From Bryoerythrophyllum caledonicum (taxonomy: Eukaryota; Streptophyta; Bryopsida; Pottiales; Pottiaceae), in contig OZ020516.1 of the NCBI GenBank assembly GCA_963971425.1, forward strand, positions 17,968,593 through 18,032,592: a stretch of 64,000 nucleotides of DNA, read 5' to 3'. The translations under genes were made by a program, and so were the position numbers. The number at the start of each line of letters is the position of its first letter. Position 1 is the stretch's first letter. Below, one piece after another: positions 43,081 to 55,541 of this stretch. The notes beneath the pieces were generated by a model. The model was not told the DNA's origin. It ran no database searches and was given only the letters and a program-made list of their open reading frames with translations.

Positions 43081-43800
43081 CACGAGTTCCTCGACCCTTT
43101 ACAAGCAATTAGCTTTGAATCCGTAGAATCAAAATTCACAAATTTTTGACCACATTAGAGTTAACCGCAAAGTATTCCAAATCCTCAGTTTCTAAATTCT
43201 AACCTGTAAAATGGAAAAGCCAGGATTGCCAAGTCCACTGGCACGGTTTCACTGTAGACCTTGAATAGAACACATGATAGTCTAGTTTTTGAGCCCTAGA
43301 ATTTCCAAACTCCAGTTTGTGCCTGGCTTTTAATTTAGGCTAACTCTGACCCTTCAAGTCATGCACAACTCTAGGATTGTAGGATACATCCCAGAGTGTC
43401 ATGACGTTCAACATTGTTCTTGTTTGTTTTTGGGAGATTTCTGCCATTTGTGCCACAAATATCACCTCCAGAAACCCTCAAATCTCAAAATTTATTACAC
43501 ATGATTACTTTGCGGCCACACTCAAATACAAGTTAGATTCTCTTTTGCATGAGAAAAGGAGGATAAAAAGACCGGCTCCCTTTACAAATAACTCAATTAT
43601 CTCATATCAATTTAGAAGGAAATTCTATAGTTACAAATTCAATAAGTTCTGCTTCGTAGTTATTAATCAACAAAGTAGAGTTTAATCTAAAATCGCTTAG
43701 ACCAGTAGGGCTTCAAGGAGTCGGGAGGAATTTAAGAAAACCAAAGAAATACGAATCTAATAAATAAATTAAGAGGATAAAAAGAAGAGAGTGAGAATCT
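43081..43800. other. No gene recognised
   Basis: AT-rich sequence; one plus-strand frame at 43401-43685 has no recognisable content. Possibly the 5' region of the methylase-like fragment. Confidence 0.4.
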
Positions 43801-44335
43801 ACAAAATTCCATATCTGAACTAAAACTGAAAGAGAAGGGAAGGAGAGAGAGAGGGACATTTATTACTGTAGATCTCATTTAATTTAGATGGAGTGAGTGG
43901 AGACGGAAGAGATGGACAATCGTTCAAGAAGATCCTAGTTAAATTAGAAGAAGAGGATCCAAGGCAAAATGATTCCACCTTCTTATTATTGGAAGGAGTG
44001 GAGAAGAATGCGAAAAGTTATTAGTAGAAATAAAGAAGGTTCTTAAAAAACAAAAAATGAAGGGAGGCAAGAACGAGAGATGGACAATAAAAAATGAAGT
44101 CTTCATTAAATTAGAAGGAAATGAAGAGGGTTTAGGCTTTAGGGACAATTATTGATTTAAATATTAAGTAATTTAGAAGGCATGAATTTGGGAAGGAACA
44201 TCCCTATTTTATTTTTGAAAGACAAAAGGAAGAGAGGGACATCCAAATAAAAATTAAACTCTCAAGTAAAGTAGAAGGAGAAGAGAACCGGAGAGAGAGA
44301 GGGACAATTATAAATGTTCACCTTATTAAATTTGA
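43800..44335 (+). repeat. Purine-rich irregular tandem repeat
   Basis: Four to five degenerate units of roughly 95 nt containing GAGAGAGAGGGACAATNA and TTAAATTAGAAGGA. Same style as the tract at 25735-26250 in MULE 1. Confidence 0.5.
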
Positions 44336-44354
44336 AACATCTTGTTTTCTCTTG

Positions 44355-44700
44355 TTCAAGATGTGTTATAAACCTTCTCATTGATTGTTTTGATGAACAT
44401 TCTTAAACATGCCGGGTGCACAAAAAAGTGAAAAGTGAATTGGCCATGTTTGAACCTCCACTCCTTGCACAAATTTGTTTGAATATGCTACTCCCGTTTC
44501 TTACCTCTACAAATTGGTGTATATGGAATTAACATCATGCGTCACAGAACAATATGAAATCACGAACTTTTGGATTGGAACAAGTTTATAAAAAGCAAAG
44601 TCAAAGTCTAGAATACCAGTCAACGATGGAAGAAAATGAACATTTTTGTTTACTTTACGCACTATAATCTATCAATCTACGCGGTGGATTGCAACCATAA
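44355..44700 (-). repeat. Dispersed repeat, copy B
   Basis: Reverse complement of the repeat at 21426-21780 (shared GTGCAAGGAGTGGAGGTTCA and GACTTTGACTT). 44700-45100 beyond it holds nothing recognisable. Confidence 0.5.
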
Positions 44701-45109
44701 GAGCATGGTGTATCAAATATAGAAGTCTACATTAGGATCTTACGGTTTAAATTCTAAAGATCACTTGAAAAATGTGATTGCTATGGCTCTTTTTCAATGT
44801 GACGGTTTTGGACTAAATTGGCCATGTTCCTTTAGAGTTTCAAACAAGAGTAAAATATTTAGACCTTGCATATTACATAAATATGATACAGAGTGTTGTC
44901 AAAGTCCGAGTGTCTCATGAATATGGATCAATGCACGGATGAGAATGAGTTGTTGTTCGGATTGTAAACCCCATGATTTATCTATCCGTGCGGTCGATAG
45001 GAACCATATATATGAACACGCCATACTGTATTAGTTGCAATCTATAGCACGTATCGATAGATTAGAGTGTCTAACGTTAAAACAATGGTTGAGTTTTCTT
45101 TCCGGGTTC

Positions 45110-46728
45110 GTAGATGTCGTAGCACGTGTTGGCAAGTATTCACATCTTAACACAAAGATACCCTAAGGTATTCGTTCCCACAGAGAATCACCGAGAACTA
45201 CAATGACTAACAACTGTCCTAAACTATACAATGCTAAACATACCACAATAGATACATAATAAGAAAGAAAAGAAAGGTTAGACCATACAGTTTAGTCTTA
45301 TCTACAACCACCCTTCCCCTTTACCGTAAGGGAAGGGCTTTCTTCCTTGGGCGGAAACCCACGGCGGAAACCCTCTTAGTCCTTGTGGAGGAACAACTAT
45401 ACACCCATGTACACTATGGACATCCAGGGATCATAAGCATCCGGAGGGGGGGTATATCACCACAGACGATGGCTCCGTGGACTTGTAGAGATTTTGGGGT
45501 TTGACACAAGTAACAACTTTTCTTCCTTCCTACTTTTCTGTCGACTCCTACTTCTAACTTGGGATGGTTGTGGTTTCATTGTATTTCCCCCGTTAGGGGG
45601 GGGGTTCGGCCCTTGGCCTCTAGGACTTGTGTAATTCTCGTGGCGGCCACGTAGTGTTACCTACCTACCATCTGAATTAGTAGTCCTTCCTTTACCCCGA
45701 AATGGCTAAAAGAGCTTTATCTAGGGGGTTCGCATAGACATCCGCACAAGGGACCATTGACTCTACTCCTTTCCTTCAGGGAACGACGTCCTTCCTTCCT
45801 TACCTCCAATAGACATCCGCACAAAGGAGGTTTAGTTAGCTTCCTTCCTTCTCTCAAGGTAATCCGAGTTGTTAGAATAGGTCCTAGTTATTGCCGCATA
45901 GACATCCGCACAAGGGATCAAACTAGGTCCTATTCAGTTCTTAACACATGGTTTTGGGTCAGTCCTCACCAATAGACATCCGCACAAAGGTGGAGACTGG
46001 GACTTAGACTAATGTTTTAAGTTAAGGTAATGCTCCTATGAATCAATCATCCGACCAAAGGTTAGTGTAGCAAGATCCTAATTACGCCCTCACAACTGGC
46101 TACATCCGCCACCGATAGGTCACACAAGGCGCACCGAGACTCCTCCCTCACCAGTCACTCCCCCCTTGTCCTTCCCTGAACACTCACAATCTCACTTGTT
46201 ATTCCCATCCACCCGGACTAACTCTACTTGATGGAACAAGGAAACAATTGTATGTGTTAGAGTTAGAGTCACGTCCGACTACCCCCTAACCATCTCACCT
46301 GTTATTCCCATCCACACAACTAACTCTACTTGATGGAACAAGGAAACAATGACTTCGAAGGTTAGTACAAACTTTGAGGAGTGGACGACTTGAAATGGCA
46401 GAGCTCTCCAACCGTGGAAGGTTTTTTGAGAGCGTAGGTTTAGAATTAACACTGTAAGAAAATACACATAACAAGCAGTCCAGAGAGGTGCCAAGAGGCT
46501 CCCCACTTATACTGCAGCAAACACATACTAATGTCCAAAGCAAGAGATGCCATCTAACTAAAAATGGTGGCATTAACTACCCTTGACGACGCAGCCGTCA
46601 TCCCACCAACTCAACGCCAAGTCAAAAGGCATCTAAATACAACTCCCAAGGCAAAACAAGTCAAAATCCAAAGTCAAACGGGGGCCTAGTCCGTGAATGA
46701 ACAGTGACCTATAATTAAGATACTGACC
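45110..46728 (-). mobile_element. LTR-retroelement fossil, untranslated part with hairpin-like repeats
   Basis: Non-coding DNA lying 3' of the minus-strand frames that start at 46729. It contains four copies of ATAGACATCCGCACAA (45734, 45809, 45898, 45972) and a direct repeat of about 55 nt (46195-46254 and 46300-46351; shared ACTCTACTTGATGGAACAAG). Assignment to an LTR-type element is by context. Ends and flanking duplications were not found. Confidence 0.4.
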
Positions 46729-47900
46729 CTACTGCCGGGTCATCTCCTCAAGTCTTCTCTTCTCTTCCTTCCTCTTCCGCTTCTTCGCACTCCGGCTCGA
46801 GGTTGACTTGGACGCGGCCTTCGCAAGAGTCGCCAAGGGAAATAACAAATCTGCGGACAATGAGGAAGCCGGTCCGGACACAGTCGCACGAGGGAGGGTC
46901 TCTCTCGAAGTCAAGGAGCCCTCTGGGGCACCCGGAGTGAGTAACACGGAATTAGTGCTCAGGTGAAGCTCGGGTCGAGTCGGGAAGGCTGGTACCAGGC
47001 TTGGAGTCGCGGTGAAGACCTTCTCCGTAGTGAGCGGTCCGGACTTGTCCTTTGTGGATACCGGAAGGTGCAAGTATGCGGAGCTCTCACTCGTGGACCT
47101 CCCGGGCGAGATACACTCTACAAGGGTGCCACGATTGGTGTGTCGCAAACGGGGACTCCAAAAGAGAGAGTGTGGGGACCAACCTTGGGTGAAGGCTCCC
47201 TCGTGACACCCGTGTCCTCCTTCCAACCGCTTTGTACCTGAGTAGTGATCTCCAAAGGGGAAAGACATGCAGCAACTCCCATCACTGGAGCTCGTGGTGG
47301 AAGGTCTGGGCTATCAAGATCAACCACCTCCTTCGACCTGTCTTGGCCGCCCAAGCCTTGCCCACCCGAGTCCGTATCTGACTCCGAATCTGCATCCTTG
47401 CCCGAACTGTCAAGATCCTCCCCAACCTTGGGGAGGATGCGGGTGAGGTTGCCCACCAACACCCTCATGTTGGCATAAGCCTCTTCCAACTTAACAATCT
47501 GCTCTACCATAAAAGCAATCACCCGTTTGCTGGAGATATGGCCATCTCTCTCCAACTTGGCATCAAACATCTTGGCCTTTGCAACCGCATCTGCTGGGAA
47601 GTGCAACGCGTCCTCCACGTGCTATAATGCTGCCGCCGAGGCATTGGCTTGCAGGAGAGCCTTCCTGCAAGCCCCCTCTGCCTCCAACACTCGATTCTTC
47701 ATCTTCGTCACGTCCAACGTAAGCCGGTGGACCCTCTGCTCCATGATGCAAAGGTCCCCCTGTTGCAGTTCGTAGAGACAGTATTCCTCCGGAATGCTCC
47801 TAATCGTCACTAAGAGCTTCCCAAAGTAATCGCTCCGGTTTCGTTCCCATAGAGACCTAAATATCTTCTTTCCCATACTCCGGATTACTAAGCTTACCAA
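46729..47900 (-). mobile_element. LTR-retroelement fossil, coiled-coil (gag-like) coding remnant
   Basis: Old minus-strand coding region of an apparently LTR-type element: a helical coiled-coil part followed by an acidic, Ser/Pro-rich tail and a Lys-rich end. A few breaks are present. Family not resolved; it resembles accessory or capsid-region ORFs of large plant Ty3-like elements in layout (helical region plus low-complexity tail), as do the frames at 52.5-53.9 kb. Confidence 0.4.
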
Positions 47901-49145
47901 AGCAATTCGGTTACGAGTTAGCTATAGTCCTTTCTTACTTAGGTTAGATCCGGATCCGTCCGGATCCGGATTTTATACAATGGTTTCTGGAGAATAGGTT
48001 TCGGAAATCAGGAGGGTAGTTTGATTAGTCTCTGTTCCTCCTCAGAGAGTCTCTTGGAGTTTTTAAACAAGTGGCCGAAGTCCACTGACCCTGTTTTGTG
48101 TAAGTGGCTGGGTTTCCCAGTGCCCTGTGACTTAAAGTGGCTAGGCACCCACTGTCCGGAACTTATAGTGACCGAACACCACTCTCCCTACTATGCTAAC
48201 CGGTAATTCGATTGCTGCTACCGGACTTCGGCTCTCACGACATCCGGAAGGCCTTCCGGATGCGGTCACACAGAGACTAATCCGGCTACAACGGCATTCC
48301 GGGGGGGTATGATTGTAAATCTCCGGAACAGAGACTCACGGTTTGCTATGGTTATTTTATCTAGGTATTGGTATCAGGCTTTTTCCTATCTTAGGGGAGA
48401 ACTTCGGTATTGACCGGAATCCAGTTTAACACGGAATCCTTCGTAAACTAGAGATTACCAGGAACACCTCTGCAGTTCATCTCTTCCCCTCCTGGCTACT
48501 TCCGGACCCTGGGGACTACCAGGAACACCTCTGCAATAGTTCTCTCCAGCTCTCCCGGGCGATCTCCTGACACTACCCTCGATAACTTCCCCCTCCGACA
48601 AAACGAGTGAGTTACCCTAGCCCGGAAGAATTCCTCACACAACCACACCCTCAAGAATGGATCCGTCACTCACAGGATTCACACGTCCCACAATAACACA
48701 AGGTAGCAAATCTAGTGAAAAAGGTAACGTATATTTCCGAGTGAAATGAACAAGATGAAGGTTTTCCCAAAACCTCCTACTAAGTACTCTCTGAATTCCC
48801 CAAATTCAGATTTCCTTCTACATACGACTACGGGAAATCCACTAGATCTTATCTAAAAGATCCGAGAAATCCGGAAAAGTCCCAGATCGGATCTCAGATC
48901 CTAAAATCTCGGAACAGTTCCTGGACTCCGGACTTCCTTCTGTAACAAAACCTGGCTATTGATTCCGGTAGCAGCCGGGTGCACTTGGGGCCCCATCGTT
49001 AGTCGCTGCTGATCCGGACTCTAACCCTGAGAAAAAGGAAAAAAAACAAAAAGAAACTTACAACCTAATTAACCCTAAGTAGGAGCACCGGGACCCCAAT
49101 TTCTCCCACTTCGGCAGGAGGGGGAAATCTCCACCGGAACGCGTG
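47901..49145. other. Non-coding part of the LTR fossil region
   Basis: No coding content. Rich in TCCGGA, with several short palindromes of that hexamer (e.g. GGATCCGTCCGGATCCGG at about 47950). Possibly leader or LTR sequence of the adjacent fossils; no ends recognised. Confidence 0.4.
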
Positions 49146-49149
49146 CCTT

Positions 49150-52100
49150 GCCCTTCGCCTTCTTGGACGTTGCAGGTGAAAGATCGGTCTTCCGGGTTGA
49201 TGGTCCTGCTATTGGAGGGGCAGCCACCACCGGAGTACTAGCGTCCGGCGGTGGAGGGGGCTATTCCGGTGATCCTTCCGGGACTGGGGGTGCTGGTGTT
49301 TCCGTCGCGGAAGCTGACTTGGTCTCTTGGACCAAGTCCCTATAGCTTCCGGAAGGACTCCTTGGTCCGGATGCCAACCTCCGGGAGATGTACCTTAGTG
49401 GGACAGGGAGGCCGCCTTCCGCCGGAGGATCTAGTAGGCGCATGTTGTGAGGCGATAGGAGCTCCGGAAGGGTCTTCAGGATCTCGCTCGTACTCGGGTT
49501 GGGAAGTACGATGCCCTCCGCTGGCGTTCGGAGTGACGGAGTGTCCAGAGACTCCGGATTTGCTGACGTGCCCAGAGTTGGGGTGGAGTAGGCCGTAGGT
49601 CCTGGAGAGGCTGTGGTCCGTACTGGTGTCGTGGTGCTGTCCCGCCCAGGGGCTGCTGGGTCTTGCGGAGGCTCCACGGTGATGTTGTCCACCAATGTAA
49701 GCCCAAAAACAGACCCCGTAAGAGAATCAATTTTTAAACCTACAAGGTCCTATTGTTACACCACTTAAACCATTCCTTATGCTTAACTGTAAATTCTAAT
49801 TTTATTGAATTTGGATCTTTGGCATATCTATTTATATATTTAGAATTTAAGAGTACTATTACTTTAACCCAGTTAAGTGGACTCGATTAACCCTTCCTTG
49901 TAATTAAACATTTAACCCTGGATAAATTTAAATAGGTCTAAGTAATTATTTAATTATTTTTTATTATTATTATTTTTATTAATTTTTTTTAAAAAAATTA
50001 AATTTTTTTGAGTTTAGGTCGGCTGATCAGGCCTGATCCAGATCCTGTTTTGTAGCAGCAACTTCAGCAGCCCTTATCTTTTGATTCGGGACTCCGAATC
50101 CAAAAAAATTTCCTCTTAAACTGATCAGCAACTCAATTCCATCTTGAACAAACCACTTAGAACCAAAATCAGCAGGCCGAGGACATAGAAACCACCATCA
50201 CAAGCAATTTTCATGCACCAACGATCTCAACACATCATATGATCCCAAAGACGAACTTATGCATACAAAATAGAATCAATGGGCTGTGAACTGGTTCAGT
50301 CTTCGTGGAAGCTATGTGGTCTAATACCTAAGTATGGTACAAACTCACCAGCGCTTCCGCACAATTTTAAGAATCCTGAAATTCACAACAGAATTCAACG
50401 TCTATTTCTATGACATGCAAGTGGATGTTCACGTGGAATCTCAACGACCAGGAAGCACTCTCTGAAGGTGTCGGCACTTCTGCCGGTCTGTACGCTTGCT
50501 TCAACCATCGATCTCCTAATCAGAGCTGGTCACAGCTGAACCAATCACCTCCACTAAGCATCAAGGGCTCTGCACCAACTCCGCATAATCCTCTCTCGCC
50601 ACTTCCACCGCTCCAGAACCGACCTACTCCTTACCCACAGGCGCTCACCCCGAACACACCACCTGTGGTCAGAGGCGTTTACAAACGCCGGCACTCGTTC
50701 CGCGCTCCACCATAGCTACCTTCAGACTGCTGCAGCACAAACAACATAAACGCGCGCCCAACGTCTCTCCTCCAGCCGAGCACAAACCCTTACTCCTCTC
50801 GCCGAGACTCTTCCTTCACCCGATCGCCACTCCTTCACGGCACCCTCGTGCACACACTCACAAAAAAAAAAAAAAAACAAAACAAAACAAAACGCCGTCT
50901 CTCTAGCTTCGGCGCCGCTCACCGCAGCTCTCCAGCACCTCCTCTCCAGAACACAGGACCCCACATGCTGAACTCAAGAATCCCTCCAGACACACGAAAT
51001 CCTCACCGTCTGACCACCAATCGCCGCCACAATTCGCGCAGACTCCCGCGCCGCTGATGGCGCGCTCCTTCCGAATCGCTCACACCCCAGACAGCCCTCG
51101 CCGACCTCCCAACGCCGGGTTCTCCAGCTCGTGCGAGCTCTCCCTCGCGCACACCTCAGCTCCGCCTTTGCCGCTCTCACGAACGCCACCGTGCGTGTTC
51201 ACGAATCACGCCGATGGACCTACAACTTCCGCTCACCACAGGATCCACACACAGTTCTCACTTCGCACACAAAATCGCCACCTCAACCGCGGCACCAACG
51301 CCGCCTTCTCCCTCAATCGTACGAGCTCCCACTCGCACCTCGCAGCACGCAGGCGCCACCAAACCGCCTCCTCCTTGAATCTTCCCAGCTCTCGGCACAC
51401 TCCGTGCACTTCCTGCACGCACAGACAGGCACCTCCTCTCCCCTCCTTCGCGCACTCCGGTGCGCACTCGAACAAAAAATGAAACAAAACGGCTCTCGCC
51501 CCGACCGAGTCTCCCATAGCTCGCGCGAGCCTCCCTCGCGCACACAGGTGCCCTCGCGAAAAACAGCTCTCCCCCCAAAAACAGAGACCCCCAGCTCGCC
51601 TTTTTTTTTATTCGGCCTGGCCGGGGTCCTTTTCATTTTTATTTTTCTTTCTCCTGTTTTTTTTTCCTTTTTCTTTTCCCCGACCAGACTGGCTTTCTTT
51701 TAATAAGGCAGCCCATGACCTCTCACAGAAGTGCAGGAATGGCTGCTTACAGCCGTTTTTGCATGTTTTTAGTTTATCACGAGCATTAACTCGCTGCTTT
51801 GCTCCTGACAAGCCGCCCTAAAATTAAATTCATGGTGGCTAGATTTGTCATGTGGCATGTGCATGGAGAAGTACCTCCAACCACTCCCTTTCCCCTTTTC
51901 TTTTTCCCTTTTTTTCTTTTTCTTTTGATCTTTTAAAGACTATTACACTAGATCTAATACTATCTACTGATGATTTGCAGTTTACTTATAAATTCAAAAA
52001 CTAACCACACAGCTGGACTCCCAGCACCCTAATTAGTCTACCTTAATTTTCTTAGCATTTTTTAAGTTTCCTAAGTATTTTTCCCGAACGGTCAACCCGT

Positions 52101-53946
52101 CGATCCACTAGTCAAACCCTAGAATAAAATAGCAATTCTACTTGGAAAATTCTAGAAATTTTACCACTACTTCTACCTGCCAGGAGACACTCTTCTCATT
52201 TTTTCCATATTTTTTGACCCCTTTCTCAAATTTTGGTCATTTTCCAAGGACTTTTCTTTTCGTCTTTTAAGTTTTTGTTTTTTGTTTTTTTTAATTTTTT
52301 TTTTAACAAGATTAAATCCCCAATTGGGAAAGATGACCTCCCTCTAACTTAGGAAATGGCAAATAAAAGGCCTTTTCAAGCCCTTTAACCACAATGGGTG
52401 GTTTTAGTCTAACCATCTCACCCTAACTACCACTTCCTAATGTTAACTAGTTAATTTTAATGCCCAGTTGACATCGTGAGCCGGTTTTAGGGCTCACAAC
52501 CAACATCTTCATCTGGTCCCAGGTCCGGCTCATCTTCTCCGCTTGGTCTAGGAGAAACCGGATGATGTTGGCCGTAGTGACCTTCTCCTTCTTCTCCACC
52601 AGTTCGGTGAAGAGCCGACTCTGGTTGACCACGTCGACCGGAATTTGCAAGGCCGCCCGGACCTTCGTCAGGGCCGTTGCGGAGGCAAGGGCTTTCGCCT
52701 CGACTTCCTTCTGGGCCGTCACCGCCAGGGCTGCTTCGGCGTGGTAACGCTTCATCTTCTTCTCCATGTCCGTACTGGCCTTGTACATGGAGGAGAGTTG
52801 TGTATGTAGCGCCTTCGCATCCGTCTCCCGGTTCCGGAGCTCCTCCACCCTGGTGATAGCGTCGTCCAGCCGATCGACGTTCAGGCTTCAGAACATCTAC
52901 TCCACGCTAGTGGTGATGATGTAGTTGGTTTCCTTAAGGAGCCCAACTCTCCAGCCAATATCCCGGGTGAGCTCATCCATCAGTTTGAGCTGGCCCTTCG
53001 AGTCGCTCTTGTCGACCTTCCTCCTCTTCCGGCTGGTCCCCTCCGACGGTCCGGACTCGTCTTCTCCGGATGATGCCGAGGAGCTGTGAATTTCCGGACT
53101 CTCCGCCTTAGGCTCCTTCTCCCGAGGTCTCTTAGGAGCCTTCCGGCCCTCCGGAGTTCCTGTGGTTGCTGTTTCCGGCACTGCCTCCTTCTCTCCGGAC
53201 TCCTCTTCCTCCGACTCATCTCCTCCATACCTCTGGAAGTTAAGCACTTTGTCGTAGTGCCGGACTTCCGCCGGAGTGAGTTGCTGGTGGTGCGTATAAA
53301 GATGCACCACGTACGAGGCCAGCGGCGTTGCCGATTTCTTTACCTTCAGGAGATTGGCGACCAACCGGTTGATTAGGTCGGTCATCAATGTTCCTCAGTC
53401 GACAACGATCTTTCCCCGGAGTGCTCCGAGGAAAGTGCAGGCCCACTTCGCCACCACCCGTTTCGGCTTTTTTGGATGGAATATAGGGTTTAAATATCCT
53501 AGCACGAGCAGGGCATCCTGGTGCTGAAGGTCTTGGAGGTTGTAGCCATCCTTCGGGTCTGCCGGTTCTCTGAACTCCTCCGCCAAGAACTCGTTCCCCC
53601 GTTCTACCACCTTGGTGCGGCCAGCCCGGAAATCGTTGGCCTGAGACCACTCCGGGACTCCCTAGATTTCCGGATGGGCTCTCATCAGGCCCTTGTACTT
53701 CTCATCCGGCGTCCCGACAAGCTCCCGGACGTAGACCTCCTCTTGGATGCCCCACAGAACCTCGAGCAAACCCTCACAACCCATATACTTCAGGCTGTTC
53801 TTCAGCATACCGAGGTCCTCCGGGTCTTTCGGGATTTCCGGTAGAACGCGGGTTAAGGGGGGCAGTGCAACTGCCGGCCCCTCGTCTCTCCGGCCGCACC
53901 CATCTCTGTCCGTTTTCTTCTTCTTGGCCATCGGTACAGACTTCAT
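49150..53946 (-). mobile_element. LTR-retroelement fossil with accessory/gag-like ORF, split by a solo LTR
   Basis: Minus-strand coding remnant in two blocks, 53946-52504 and 49690-49150, either side of the solo LTR 49696-52498. The first block has a helical region (motifs DLGMLKNSLKYMGCEGLLEV and LGYLNPIFHPKKPKRVVAKW), then an acidic Ser/Glu-rich linker and a coiled coil; the second is Pro/Thr/Ser-rich. I associate this layout with uncharacterised ORFs of large bryophyte/algal retroelements. It is broken in a few places. Moderate age, older than the solo LTR within it. Confidence 0.5.
49691..52503. mobile_element. Solo LTR (2.8 kb) with 5-bp target duplication
   Basis: The LTR proper is 49696-52498. 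It starts TGTAAGCCC and ends GGGCTCACA (near-perfect terminal inverted nonamers with TG...CA), flanked by ACCAA at 49691-49695 and 52499-52503. No protease, RT or integrase frame lies inside; the open frames at 50.4-51.7 kb are Pro/Ser/Arg-rich by composition. Best read as the product of recombination between two LTRs. Family and orientation unknown. Confidence 0.75.
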
Positions 53947-54400
53947 GGAGTCAGACTATCACCTCACTATCTCTTGAGGTTGTCCCTGCACGCACCGTCC
54001 TCACACAAACCCTCCCTAACGGACGCACGTCCGTTCTAACTGTCTGATTCTCCAAACCCTAACGGCAAGCGGTTCGGAAGATCGTAAGAGTGAGAGGAAG
54101 AGCCATAGCAAAAGAATGAACAAGCCGAGGCGCAGGAAGACAGAGTGAGAAGAAAGAGTATCCGTCCAAACCCCAACCTTAAGTAGTCTGGCCGTTAGTA
54201 CGGCATCATGATGGTGGTTGATGGGGACAATTCCGGCTGACGGTTCCGGATAACTAACTGCCCCGGAATCCCGATAACTGCTCCGGTTCCGCTTTTAACA
54301 TCTTTTAGACTTAATTAGGGTTGGCAGTCAGGTTGATCCGACTTTATTCCTACGTGAAGACTATTGGTTGTATCCTGGCACAATCTATCATAATTAATTA
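53947..54400. other. Non-coding part of the LTR fossil region
   Basis: No coding content. Short CCGG-rich phrases (e.g. TTCCGGCTGACGGTTCCGGA near 54231) like those at 47.9-49.1 kb. Confidence 0.4.
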
Positions 54401-54831
54401 CTAAGTTTTTGTGTTTTGGCCGGAACTTAAGGTTAACTTCCGGCACCATGTGGGAACGGAATCCCACACCCCCGCCCCTCCAACTTTCTCCTTGACCATA
54501 GCAATCAATCCCTCACGTGGAGGGTTGGCCACCAAACCACTTACGTCTCTCAAAGTCTTATCCATGTCATCCACATACACTCGAAGGGCCTCGATCAACT
54601 CAAAGGCCGGGTAAGTCTTACCTCCGAGTTGTGCTGGTCCAGTGGCTGCAGCACGGATGGCTGCACGGGTCCTGGTGGCAGGGGCTCCTCCCTGTCTCTG
54701 CCTCTGGCGCTTGGGCGATGGTAACGCCTCCTCCTCCGACTGCGATACACTGCAACCTCCTTCAAATCCTGGCTCGGGCTCCGACTCCGTCCCCTCAAAC
54801 TTCTTCAATATGAGCTGGGTCCCATACGCGA
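54401..54831 (-). mobile_element. LTR-retroelement fossil, truncated by MULE 2
   Basis: Minus-strand coding remnant (acidic start, Gln/Arg-rich middle, helical end) of the same general style as 46.7-47.9 kb. Its upstream side is cut off exactly where MULE 2 begins, so the MULE inserted into it. The putative 9-bp left target copy is CATACGCGA (54823-54831). Confidence 0.4.
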
Positions 54832-54899
54832 GAGCGAAGCTATTTTGTGAGCAGAAAGCGGTGAGCGGTGAGCGGTGAGCAGATAAGTATTGGATTCAG

Positions 54900-55540
54900 G
54901 TAGTAATTTCTTGAGAGCTTGATAATATTGGTATGATTTTTTTTTAAATGGCTATAAATATAAAAAATTGTGTACTATTCGCAAACTTGTCTTATCTTTA
55001 GATGTGAAAAATATATTACCCTATAACCTGTGAAAATGGAATTTTTTGTAACTGCATTTTTACATTCTAAATGAGAAGAGGATTTTGTGATGATTTGAAA
55101 ATCCATTTTTAGCCACATTTTGAATTGAAAATGTTCAAACTATGCATTTATTCAATCGGTAAATACTATCCCTAACATCCTGTTATCTTGATAGGAATTG
55201 TTTCAAAGGGTTATCTTCTTCACTTTCATACTCATTACTTTCACTTTCTACTAAAATGCAAGGAATAATAATTCAGAAAGGATTTTATTAGGGTTCAGAG
55301 TGAGCCTCATATAAGAGTTCTTGACTATTTTTAGAGTCAAGTATGGTAATCAAAGAGACATAGTAGAAATATATAGCGTACAAAGAAGGCCTAGCATCCT
55401 AGATAATCGGATGTGATAGGATTCCATACAATGGTAAGATGAAACTACAATAGAAGAAGTACGTATCGCAATATGTACTAGTGGCCCTTTTAGTCACACT
55501 AGTGTTTCAATTGAATATGACAAGTACAGTATATCCAAAT
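54900..55540. other. Subterminal AT-rich part of MULE 2
   Basis: Between terminal repeat and transposase end; no gene or repeat recognised. Confidence 0.5.
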
Positions 55541-55541
55541 G

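Noticed and set aside
50410-51703. Pro/Ser/Arg-rich open frames on both strands
   Set aside because: They lie in the solo LTR and have only compositional structure; no protein domain visible.
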